From Deltaproteobacteria bacterium (GTDB lineage: Bacteria; Desulfobacterota_B; Binatia; Bin18): a stretch of DNA of 13,195 nt. Positions 6,557 through 13,195 of the stretch are shown piece by piece. The number at the start of each line of letters is the position of its first letter. Position 1 is the stretch's first letter. The notes below the pieces were generated by a model. That model was not told the origin of the DNA. It was given only the letters and a program-made list of their open reading frames with translations, and searched no databases. The translations under genes were made by a program, and so were the position numbers. The stretch covers positions 1 through 13,195 of the forward strand of contig JAAXHF010000382.1 in the NCBI GenBank assembly GCA_012271025.1, written 5' to 3'.

Positions 6557-6576
6557 GACTGAACGTTCACTCAGTC
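6557..6576. promoter_or_regulatory. TetR-type operator-like palindrome upstream of DUF1329 gene
   Basis: GACTGAACGTTCACTCAGTC contains the perfect 10-base palindrome TGAACGTTCA (6560-6569) and outer arms GACTGA and TCAGTC. Leaving out four bases (CTCA) gives a perfect 16-base palindrome, GACTGAACGTTCAGTC. ACTGAACGTTCAGT-like sites are typical operators for TetR-family repressors. It sits 17-37 bases before the GTG start, where a repressor would block transcription or initiation. No TetR gene is in the window. Confidence 0.5.
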
Positions 6577-6593
6577 CGAAGGAGGAGATCAGA

Positions 6594-7853
6594 GTGCGAG
6601 TGACACAAGCGTGGATCGCCGCGATGACCATGGGGCTGTGGCTCCTGGTCGGAACAGCTGTGGAAGCCCAGAACGGCACGTCTGATGCCCTGGCCGGCTT
6701 TTATCCCTATCGGCAGGCCAAGCCTCAAGCCGAGGGCATCAGCCCGGGCATGACGATCAACCAGGACAATGTCGGGCTGGCCGAAGCGGTCTTGGCGCCG
6801 GAAATCGTTCGGATCGTCCAGGCTGGAGACTTTTCTATTACCGTTCAGGACACGATCGACTTTCCGGCCTTGGAAGACTACATCCAGGCCTCGGTGCAGC
6901 ATGCCGGAAGCGTCCAGTTCGGGGCCGACGGCCAGCTCAGCGGCTATGTCGCCGGTCTGCCCTTTCCCGTGCTCGATCCCGCAGACCCGCAGGCCGGGGT
7001 CAAGGCGGCCTGGAACTTCCGCTATCGCTATCTCGGCGACACCGTCCTGACCCAGGGCATGCTGCGCTCGATCAACAACTCCGGGAATACCGAGCGCGGG
7101 GTGGATACCTTGTACGTCCGGCGCTACGGCATGCACCGCCTCAAGACCGAAGACAACGTGCCGGAGTGGGAGAAAGAGGGCACCTGGTACCGGGAGCACT
7201 CCATCGTCCTGTCGCCCCAGGATCTCGAGGGAGCGCAGCGCCTCAGCCTGCACTACGCGGATGACACGGCCGCCCAGAAGGGCTGGGTGTACGATCCCCA
7301 GAGCCGCCGGACGCGGAGTGTGGTCGTCAATCTGCACGAGACCTCGTTTGGCCTGAACTTTCTGGTTGAGGACCACTCGGGTTTCAACGGCCATATCCAT
7401 GAGCATGACTGGGCCTTTATCGGCGAGCAGGTCGCCCTGGTGCCTGGCTTTCTGGAGGGCACGCCGCCCGACTATGCCGACAAAAACGGCTGGTATCCGC
7501 AGGGCGCCTGGGAGTTGCGCCGGGTCGTCATTGTCGACGCCACGCCCAAGGATGCGGGCCATCCCTACGGCAAACGGCGCTTCTATTTTGATCGGCAGAC
7601 CTTTTCCATTCTGCTCGCCTTTGTCTACGACCGGGAGGGTCAGCACTGGCGCACCCTGTTCCACTCGTTTGGCCGTCCCGAGTTCGATCCCGATAACAAG
7701 CACGCCGAGGGCGCTCCGCTGCATCTGGGCAACAGCTGGGTGGACTATAAGAGCAACTCGGCCGCAGTCTGGGCGGCCGATGAGTTTCTGGTCAATCAAC
7801 CGATCAAGCCAAGACGCTTCACGGTCAAGGAAATGGTCCGGCGCGGCAAGTGA
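6594..7853 (+). CDS. DUF1329 family periplasmic protein, first paralogue
   Basis: The 419-residue product begins with GTG at 6594, seven bases after AAGGAGGAG, and has a signal peptide (residues 1-26, cleavage likely after VEA). The mature protein matches DUF1329 (PF07044) throughout: FYPYRQ and ISPGMTINQDN near the N-terminus, PQAGVKAAWNFRYRYLGD in the middle, KEGTWYREHSIVL, YDPQSRRTRSV, GEQVALVPG, HPYGKRRFYFDRQTF and a final KPRRFTVKEMVRRGK. DUF1329 is distantly related to the LolA/LolB lipoprotein-carrier fold and is usually encoded beside a DUF1302 outer-membrane protein, as here. The role is inferred as a periplasmic carrier of a hydrophobic ligand; the ligand is unknown. Its paralogue follows after 38 bases, and the central blocks of the two agree at about two thirds of positions by eye. 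Confidence 0.9.
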   Translation: MRVTQAWIAAMTMGLWLLVGTAVEAQNGTSDALAGFYPYRQAKPQAEGISPGMTINQDNVGLAEAVLAPEIVRIVQAGDFSITVQDTIDFPALEDYIQASVQHAGSVQFGADGQLSGYVAGLPFPVLDPADPQAGVKAAWNFRYRYLGDTVLTQGMLRSINNSGNTERGVDTLYVRRYGMHRLKTEDNVPEWEKEGTWYREHSIVLSPQDLEGAQRLSLHYADDTAAQKGWVYDPQSRRTRSVVVNLHETSFGLNFLVEDHSGFNGHIHEHDWAFIGEQVALVPGFLEGTPPDYADKNGWYPQGAWELRRVVIVDATPKDAGHPYGKRRFYFDRQTFSILLAFVYDREGQHWRTLFHSFGRPEFDPDNKHAEGAPLHLGNSWVDYKSNSAAVWAADEFLVNQPIKPRRFTVKEMVRRGK

Positions 7854-7891
7854 GGCCCCAATAAGTCTCTTGACCCAAGGAGGAAACGATC

Positions 7892-9163
7892 ATGCGGTCC
7901 ATACGGGCTCGGGTTCTGATGAGTCTTGTCGTTGCGTGCAGCCTGGTCTTTGCCGCTTCCGGCGGTCACGCCCAGCAGGCGGATATTCCGGCCGAGCTGC
8001 GGGATATTTTCTATCCCTACCGCGAGGTCACGCCCCAGGTCGAGGGGATCACGCCGGGCATGACGATCACCAAGGACAACGTCCAGGTTGCCGAAACGGT
8101 GCTGCCGCCCGAGATTTTGCGGGTGGTGCAGGCCGGTGACTTTGAGATTCGTGTCCAGGACACCACTGACACGCCCCTGTTTGCCGACTACGTGGCCGCC
8201 TCGGCGCGCAACGTCGGTCAGGTCCAGCTCGGCACGGACGGCAGGCTCGAGAACTATACGTCCGGTCAACCCTTCCCGGTCCTGGACGTGTCCGACCCGC
8301 AGGCCGGGGTTAAGGCGGCCTGGAATTATCGCTACCGGTATATGGGCGACAGCCTCATAACCCAGGGCGTGCTGCGCTCAATCAACAGCTCGGGCCGTGT
8401 CGAGCGCAGCGTCGATACCGACTACGCCCGTCTGTACGGCATGCACCGGCTTGACCCGGCCGACAACGTGGAAAAATGGCAAAAGGAAGGCACCTGGTGG
8501 CGCGAGCATTCGGTCGTACTCCAGCCGCAGGACCTCGAAGGCGCCCAGAGCCTGTCCTTCCACTACGACGACGACAGCGCCGAGCGCAAGGTGTGGGCCT
8601 ACGACCCCCGGAGTCGCCGAACCCGGAGCATCGCCTCCAACGTGCTCGAAACCTCGTTTGGCCTGAACTTTCTGATCGAAGACCACGCCGGATTTCAGGG
8701 CTATATCCGCGACCACAGCTGGAACTATCTGGGCGAGCAGGTCGTGCTGATCCCGGGCATTGTCAAGGGTCAGGCGCCCGAGGACTTTGGCGGCAAGGGT
8801 AACTGGTACCCCCAGATCCCGTGGGAACTGCGCCGGGTGCACGTAGTCGAGGCCATACCCTCAGACCCCAACCACCCGTACGGCAAGCGGCGTCTATACA
8901 TTGACCGCCAGCTGTACGCCGTCTTCTACTCCCTCATCTATGACCGCGAGGGCCAGCACTGGCGGACCCTGTTCCACCTCTTGGGCTACTCGGCGTTTCA
9001 TCCCGACAATACCGACGTGCCGGGTATCTCGGTGCACCTGGGCAATCTGTGTGTGGACTACCAGAACGATGTGGCCAGTCTGTGGACCGGCAAAGTGCTG
9101 ATCAACAAGCCGGTCAAGCCCAGGCGGTTTACGGTCAAAGAGATGATCCGTCGCGGAAAATAA
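7892..9163 (+). CDS. DUF1329 family periplasmic protein, second paralogue
   Basis: The 423-residue product starts at ATG 7892, seven bases after AAGGAGG, with a signal peptide (MRSIRARVLMSLVVACSLV, cleavage likely near GHAQ). It has the same DUF1329 blocks in the same order as the preceding gene: FYPYREV, ITPGMTITKDN, PQAGVKAAWNYRYRYMGD, YDPRSRRTRSI, HPYGKRRLYIDRQLY and KPRRFTVKEMIRRGK. The paralogues differ most in the stretch after the ITPGMT block and around residues 285-305. That is what one would expect if they bind different ligands or form a heteromer, but this is inference. The spacing to the DUF1302 gene is 55 bases, so the trio is likely one operon. Confidence 0.9.
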   Translation: MRSIRARVLMSLVVACSLVFAASGGHAQQADIPAELRDIFYPYREVTPQVEGITPGMTITKDNVQVAETVLPPEILRVVQAGDFEIRVQDTTDTPLFADYVAASARNVGQVQLGTDGRLENYTSGQPFPVLDVSDPQAGVKAAWNYRYRYMGDSLITQGVLRSINSSGRVERSVDTDYARLYGMHRLDPADNVEKWQKEGTWWREHSVVLQPQDLEGAQSLSFHYDDDSAERKVWAYDPRSRRTRSIASNVLETSFGLNFLIEDHAGFQGYIRDHSWNYLGEQVVLIPGIVKGQAPEDFGGKGNWYPQIPWELRRVHVVEAIPSDPNHPYGKRRLYIDRQLYAVFYSLIYDREGQHWRTLFHLLGYSAFHPDNTDVPGISVHLGNLCVDYQNDVASLWTGKVLINKPVKPRRFTVKEMIRRGK

Positions 9164-9218
9164 CACAAGACCACGATCCGCTGATTCGCTGTACGATAAA
9201 CGGCTGCTCCAGGTTGCT

Positions 9219-10964
9219 ATGCAATACCTCCCCGCTCTTGTCCTCATCCTGATCGTGTTGTTTCAAGGCAGCGCCTGGGCGCGTTTCATTGACGAAGCCC
9301 AGACCCTGCGGGTGAACGGCCGGGTGTATAACCGGATGGCCATGGCGGTCGAGGACGCGGCCGATTTCAGCCGGCTGCAAACCCCCTACAACTCGTTCAA
9401 CATGTTGCAGAGCCGGACTTTCGTCCAAATGGAGCTGCGCCACGATCTGATCGATCTGGTCAACAACGAGTACGAGGGCAATCTCAATATCTTGGCCCCC
9501 ATCTTTGCTCCCTTCCGGGTCTTGGGACTCGAAGACCTGAGTTATTTCATGACCTATCGCGGGGAGTACGACGGGGTCTGGGACTACGGACCGGACGTGT
9601 TCAGCGAACGCTACCCGGTTCAGGCCGACTGTGGGACGGTCACCAAGCAGACGCGCAGCAAACCGCGCACTGTCGCCGGCTGCACCCGTTCAGACACCCG
9701 ACGCGCTTTGCGCAACCGGCACCGGCTGTTTGAGGCTTACGTCGATCTCTCGTGGGAGACCCTGTTTATCCGCATCGGCCGTCAAAACCTGTCCTGGGGT
9801 GAGACGGATGCCTTTCGTCTGCTGGACCAGATCAACCCGCTCGACGCCAGCTTTGGCGGCTTTCTGGTTTCCCTCGACGACCGGCGCGTGACCCTGGACA
9901 TGGCCCGCATTGTGTACAGCCTGGAGGATATCGGCCCCTTTTCGGAGTTGAACCTCGAAGCCTTCGGGGTGCTCGACGACGCCATCTCGGTGCCGACCCC
10001 GGCCGGCTCGCCGTGGTCGGTGCCCAACCCGCCCGGCATTCGCGGCTATGTCAAAAACCCGGCCCGGAATATCACCGATTCCCGGGGCGGCTTCCGGGTT
10101 AGCGGCCGAATCGGCGACCTGACCCTGTCGGCAGCCCACTACTACACCTTTCTCGACGCGCCCATGGTCCAGGTCGTCACGCCCGCCGGCAGGCCGGTCT
10201 CCCTGGCCCACTACAAGGCTGCGGTTGAGGCCGGCGAGGCGGCCCGCTTTCTGGTCGATAACTTCCAGGCCAACGTCCGTTTTCCGAAGATTGCCATCAG
10301 CGGCGCCACCGCCTCGTTCAGCCTCCCGCGCCTCGACGCGATTGTCCGCAGCGAGGTGGCGATCTTCTGGCGCGAGTACTTCACCAAGAACTCCGGGCCG
10401 AGCGCGATTTTCGGACCGGTTCTGGAGGACGAACTGACGCCGGGCTTCCGCCAGGTCGGCGTGGGCCCGGACAGCTCCAGGCTGCTGAGCTATAAGAGCG
10501 ATATTGACCGCTCACACGTCATACGCTGGGTCTTGGGCCTGGATGTGAACCGCTATATCCGGTCGCTGAACCCCCAGCAGTCGTTTATCTTCAGCGGCCA
10601 GTTTTTTGCCACCCATATTCTCGATTTTGATAATACGCCGCTCAAGGATGTGCGGCCGTACGGCTTTGGTCACTACGCGGTGGGCGTCGTTGATCCCAAC
10701 CACGACGCCCTGGTCGAGATCGACCAACACCAGTTTGTCAATACGTTCAGCGTCTCGACCTCATTTCGGTCCGGCGTGATTGCCCCCCAGCTGGTGTTTT
10801 TCTACGACTGGCAGGGCTCGTGGCTGGTGCAGCCAGGGGTGACCCTGACCCGCGACCCGTTCCGGCTGACCCTGCAGTACAATTACCTTGACGGGCAGTT
10901 TAACGGCATCGGCTTTCTGCGCGACCGCGATAATCTGATCGCCCAGATGGAGATGGTGTTTTAG
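9219..10964 (+). CDS. DUF1302 family outer-membrane protein
   Basis: The 581-residue product has a signal peptide (residues 1-21, likely cleaved after SAWA). The diagnostic DUF1302 block GRQNLSWGETDAFRLLDQIN is at 187-206, followed by PLD. Downstream are many alternating beta-strand segments and a C-terminal phenylalanine in AQMEMVF, the signal for insertion by the BAM complex. DUF1302 (PF06980) proteins are predicted outer-membrane beta-barrels encoded with DUF1329. About 30 residues before the diagnostic block there is a basic, polar stretch with Cys138 and Cys155, which could be a disulfide-closed surface loop. The ribosome binding site is weak (CCAGG), unusual here, so translation may depend on the preceding gene. 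The stop overlaps that of the convergent hydrolase by four bases. Substrate is unknown. Confidence 0.88.
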   Translation: MQYLPALVLILIVLFQGSAWARFIDEAQTLRVNGRVYNRMAMAVEDAADFSRLQTPYNSFNMLQSRTFVQMELRHDLIDLVNNEYEGNLNILAPIFAPFRVLGLEDLSYFMTYRGEYDGVWDYGPDVFSERYPVQADCGTVTKQTRSKPRTVAGCTRSDTRRALRNRHRLFEAYVDLSWETLFIRIGRQNLSWGETDAFRLLDQINPLDASFGGFLVSLDDRRVTLDMARIVYSLEDIGPFSELNLEAFGVLDDAISVPTPAGSPWSVPNPPGIRGYVKNPARNITDSRGGFRVSGRIGDLTLSAAHYYTFLDAPMVQVVTPAGRPVSLAHYKAAVEAGEAARFLVDNFQANVRFPKIAISGATASFSLPRLDAIVRSEVAIFWREYFTKNSGPSAIFGPVLEDELTPGFRQVGVGPDSSRLLSYKSDIDRSHVIRWVLGLDVNRYIRSLNPQQSFIFSGQFFATHILDFDNTPLKDVRPYGFGHYAVGVVDPNHDALVEIDQHQFVNTFSVSTSFRSGVIAPQLVFFYDWQGSWLVQPGVTLTRDPFRLTLQYNYLDGQFNGIGFLRDRDNLIAQMEMVF

Positions 10965-11797
10965 CCCAAGGTTTGCAGGAAGGCTTGGACGGCGGCCGCA
11001 AAGCCGTCCGGGTTGTCACCCATCACCGAATGCCCGGCGCCCGGCACGACCGCCAGCCGGCTGTCGGGAATGGCGGCCTGGAGTCGGGTCGCCGCCGCCG
11101 GAGACAGAATATCGCTTTCTCCGCCCCGCACGATGAGCGTCGGGCAGCCAATCGTGCCCACATCCTGCCACAGCTCTTCGGGCTTGAGGCTCGACCGCAT
11201 ACTGCCGGACCCCCGGCGGGTCTGATCAAACTTCCAGGTCCACTGTCCGTTGGGCAGCTGTTTGAGATTATGCGACAGGCGTTGGCGCAGGTTGTCGAGC
11301 GAGCGACGGGGGTTAAACCTGTGGGCGCGCTCGACAAAGGCCTCAAACGAGTCCAGGGCGTCAATGCCGACAAAGCCCTGGATATTCTCCTGGCCCTGTT
11401 GTTCGATTTCGGGGCCGACATCGACGATGATCAGCGCCCGGACCCGCTCGGGATAGCGCGCCGTGTAGGTGATGGCGTTGATGCCGCCCATGGACAGCCC
11501 GGCCAGCAGGTGGGGCGCGATACCACGCTCGGCGACAAAGGCGGCCACATCTTCAGCCTGGGTATGGCGGGTATAATCCCCGTCGGCAGCCCAGTCCGAG
11601 TCGCCATGACCGCGCTGGTCGAGGGCGTGGACGTGGTAGTCGGTGCGCACAACCGGTGCAAAATCATCCCACGAGTGGGCCGTCTGGGCTCCGCCGTGGA
11701 GCAGGACGAAGGGCGGTTTTCCCGCCGTTCCCCAGTCGAGGTAATGAAAGTTCAGGCCGCGCAGACTGAGCGTGTGATCGTGGTAGGCTGCTGACAT
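10961..11797 (-). CDS. Alpha/beta hydrolase
   Basis: The start at 11797 follows GGAGGAG by six bases and gives 278 residues without a signal peptide, so the enzyme is cytoplasmic. It has the alpha/beta hydrolase-1 elements in order: oxyanion loop LLHGGAQTAHSW (residues 32-43), DQRGHGDSD (60-68), nucleophile elbow GLSMGG with Ser102, acid Asp229 in GESDIL, and His256 in PGAGHSV, with a helical cap between about 125 and 210. A longer frame reaching 11941 would run through the intergenic hairpin and overlap the antiporter start; it is rejected. Members are esterases, lactonases, C-C bond hydrolases or haloalkane dehalogenase relatives. The nucleophile is Ser, so this is not a dehalogenase. The substrate cannot be read from sequence. 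Confidence 0.9.
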   Translation of the reverse strand: MSAAYHDHTLSLRGLNFHYLDWGTAGKPPFVLLHGGAQTAHSWDDFAPVVRTDYHVHALDQRGHGDSDWAADGDYTRHTQAEDVAAFVAERGIAPHLLAGLSMGGINAITYTARYPERVRALIIVDVGPEIEQQGQENIQGFVGIDALDSFEAFVERAHRFNPRRSLDNLRQRLSHNLKQLPNGQWTWKFDQTRRGSGSMRSSLKPEELWQDVGTIGCPTLIVRGGESDILSPAAATRLQAAIPDSRLAVVPGAGHSVMGDNPDGFAAAVQAFLQTLG

Positions 11798-11812
11798 AGG
11801 CGTCTCCTCCAG

Positions 11813-11859
11813 AGGGAATCGTGTTGTCCGATGGACTCTGATTGTGAACACGATTCCCT
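11813..11859 (-). promoter_or_regulatory. Perfect 13-bp inverted repeat in hydrolase leader (hairpin or paired operator)
   Basis: AGGGAATCGTGTT (11813-11825) is perfectly complementary to AACACGATTCCCT (11847-11859), separated by 21 bases. The 21 bases hold a smaller GTCC-GAT-GGAC hairpin (11826-11836). On the minus strand the structure would begin about five bases after the inferred transcription start and end two bases before the GGAGGAG ribosome binding site, so it fills nearly the whole leader. It could be a translation-controlling RNA stem or two half-sites for a DNA-binding protein. No T-tract follows, so it is not an intrinsic terminator. Confidence 0.6.
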
Positions 11860-11870
11860 GTGCTGCCCGT

Positions 11871-11900
11871 GTCATAGCGCAAAAGCGTCCGCGTTGACAA
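11871..11900 (-). promoter_or_regulatory. Candidate sigma70 promoter for the alpha/beta hydrolase
   Basis: On the minus strand TTGTCA (11900-11895) is followed after 18 bases by TATGAC (11876-11871). Five of six -35 bases and four of six -10 bases match consensus. Its -35 lies on the same bases as the plus-strand TTGACA of the antiporter promoter. Confidence 0.45.
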
Positions 11901-11922
11901 ACCTCCGGGGGTTGCCTATCCG
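11894..11922 (+). promoter_or_regulatory. Candidate sigma70 promoter for the antiporter gene
   Basis: TTGACA (11894-11899) is followed after 17 bases by TATCCG, a weak -10 that keeps the TAT. The start at 11940 follows AGGGAG by about seven bases. The shared -35 with the divergent hydrolase promoter implies the two directions compete. Confidence 0.4.
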
Positions 11923-11939
11923 TCCATAGGGAGAAACAC

Positions 11940-13195
11940 ATGAGCCTGTCTCGCTTGAACTTCGTTTTCTTTGCCGTCGCCCTGATTGTCTCCTGGCTCG
12001 TCGGCGCGACGGTCGCGCCGACCTGGACGGTGACTCAGACCACCCTAGACGCCCATACGGACAGCGACGGCCACCTGTACTACATCGCCCGAGACGAGCC
12101 GAGCTATTTTGAGCCGGTTCCGCTTGAGCAGGCCGAACTCAACCCAGCACGGTTTGACGGCTCGAACGACGCGCCGTCGGTCACCGAGGAGTTTGTTGCG
12201 GCCGTCGAGCTGCGTGATGGACAGGCCACGACCGTCTATTACCAGCTCAGCGCCCAGTATCACTGGGGCTCCTGGTCATTGCTGCCGGCGGTCGTGGCCG
12301 TGCTCCTGTGCTGGGTCACCCGAGAACCGGTGACGGCGCTGCTGGGTGGGATCGTGTCCGGTGCGCTGGTGCTGGGTCAGTACGACCTGACCGGCCAGGT
12401 GCTGATTCCCACCCTGGCTACGACCAACGCGGCCGGCATTCTGGTCCTCTATCTGTGGCTGCTCGGCGGGCTGATGGGCGTCTGGTCGCGTACTGGCGCG
12501 GCTCAGGCGTTTGCCGAGTTCATGACCGCCCGCTTTGTACGCGGCCCAAAGACCGCCAAGCTGGTGGCCTGGATGCTGGGCGTCATTTTCTTTCAGGGCG
12601 GGACGATGAGTACGGTGGTGGTCGGCACCACCGTCAAACCGATTGCCGACCGGGAAAACGTGAGCCACGAAGAGCTGGCCTATATTGTTGATTCGACGGC
12701 CTCGCCCATCGCCTCACAGCTGGCCTTCAACGCCTGGCCGGGCTATGTGCAGGCGTTTATCTTTGTCTCCGGGGTCGGGTTTCTGGCGACCGAAGCCGAC
12801 CGTATCAGTTTTTTCTTTCAGAGCGTGCCGTTCTGTTTCTACGCCATTTTCGCCGTCCTCAGCACCTTTCTGCTCGGCATAGAAAAGCCCTTTTTCCTCG
12901 GCAAACGGCTGGCCGCAGCCATGCAGCGCTCGCGCACCACCGGCCAGCTCGATGCGGACGGCGCCGAACCGCTGAGCGCCAGGGAGTTGCAGGCCAGCCA
13001 CGTGCCCGACGGCTACCGCCCGCACGTGCTGGAGTTCTTCCTGCCGCTGGCAGCCCTGATCGGGATTGCCGTCGGCACCTTTGTGGTCACTGGCTCGCCC
13101 AACGTCCACTGGGCGTTTGGAGCGGCGCTGCTGCTGGCGGCGGGCATCGCCCTGGCCAAGGGCATGGATCTCAAGGAACTCATGGCCGGGTTTCA
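11940..13195 (+). CDS. NhaC-family Na+/H+ antiporter, cut by right edge
   Basis: The frame opens at ATG 11940 and runs off the right edge after 418 codons. One membrane span (residues 8-26) is followed by a polar stretch of about 80 residues (27-107), then a row of membrane spans from about residue 109. The segment GGTMSTVVVGTTVKPIADR and the following ELAYIVDSTASPIA and AFNAWPGY match the NhaC family (PF03553) in its central ion-pathway block. The family exchanges sodium for protons or carries amino or carboxylic acids across the inner membrane. The long polar loop after the first span is larger than in the Bacillus NhaC type. A second polar stretch of about 45 residues after residue 315 breaks the spans. 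The transported solute cannot be determined. Confidence 0.87.
   Translation, partial: MSLSRLNFVFFAVALIVSWLVGATVAPTWTVTQTTLDAHTDSDGHLYYIARDEPSYFEPVPLEQAELNPARFDGSNDAPSVTEEFVAAVELRDGQATTVYYQLSAQYHWGSWSLLPAVVAVLLCWVTREPVTALLGGIVSGALVLGQYDLTGQVLIPTLATTNAAGILVLYLWLLGGLMGVWSRTGAAQAFAEFMTARFVRGPKTAKLVAWMLGVIFFQGGTMSTVVVGTTVKPIADRENVSHEELAYIVDSTASPIASQLAFNAWPGYVQAFIFVSGVGFLATEADRISFFFQSVPFCFYAIFAVLSTFLLGIEKPFFLGKRLAAAMQRSRTTGQLDADGAEPLSARELQASHVPDGYRPHVLEFFLPLAALIGIAVGTFVVTGSPNVHWAFGAALLLAAGIALAKGMDLKELMAGF

Noticed and set aside
5437..6570. Minus-strand open frame of 377 codons
   Set aside because: It is the shadow of the cyclase gene; GC-rich codon bias keeps the opposite frame open. It has no recognisable motif.
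6567..7799. Minus-strand open frame of 410 codons
   Set aside because: It is antisense to the first DUF1329 gene and has shadow-type composition with no domain.
10973..11794. Plus-strand open frame of 273 codons
   Set aside because: It is antisense to the alpha/beta hydrolase, which has a complete catalytic triad and a good ribosome binding site.

Overview
The window is GC-rich DNA (about 60% by eye), densely coding, with strong AGGAGG-type ribosome binding sites. The organism is Gram-negative: a probable outer-membrane barrel (DUF1302 family) and several exported proteins are encoded. The gene set (DUF1329/DUF1302, an exported cyclase-family protein, an EthD protein, a PPOX-family oxidoreductase, SnoaL-like proteins) fits an uncultured soil or marine proteobacterium or deltaproteobacterium-like lineage such as Tectomicrobia. 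That placement is an inference, because no rRNA or taxonomic marker lies in the window. I see no mobile element, tRNA, rRNA or CRISPR array.

Layout. (1) Positions 1-2478, all on the minus strand. In transcription order: two tandem exported SnoaL/NTF2-like proteins, a short HicB-like protein without a HicA partner, an unrecognised exported protein, and a SET-domain methyltransferase cut by the left edge. (2) Positions 2644-3454, plus strand: a two-gene unit with a PPOX-family oxidoreductase and an EthD-family protein. (3) Positions 3451-5376, minus strand: the E1 alpha and E1 beta subunits of a thiamine-diphosphate 2-oxoacid (or acetoin) dehydrogenase, without E2 or E3. (4) Positions 5524-10964, plus strand: an exported cyclase-family (PF04199) protein, then a TetR-type palindrome, two tandem DUF1329 proteins and a DUF1302 outer-membrane protein. 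(5) Positions 10961-11797, minus strand: an alpha/beta hydrolase whose leader holds a perfect 13-bp inverted repeat. (6) Position 11940 to the right edge, plus strand: an NhaC-family antiporter, truncated.

How the genes may work together. The core of the window looks like an envelope module. DUF1329 proteins are related to LolA-fold periplasmic lipid carriers, and DUF1302 proteins are outer-membrane barrels usually encoded beside them. With an exported cyclase and two exported SnoaL-like proteins nearby, the region suggests handling of a hydrophobic ring compound across the envelope. The cytoplasmic hydrolase, EthD protein, PPOX protein and 2-oxoacid dehydrogenase could act on products. No substrate can be read from the sequence. 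The RND/MMPL inner-membrane pump that often accompanies DUF1329/DUF1302 is not in the window.

Two convergent gene pairs (3451-3454 and 10961-10964) have stop codons interlocked in four bases. The divergent intergenic regions carry TTGACA-type -35 candidates and inverted repeats, which are the most testable regulatory features.
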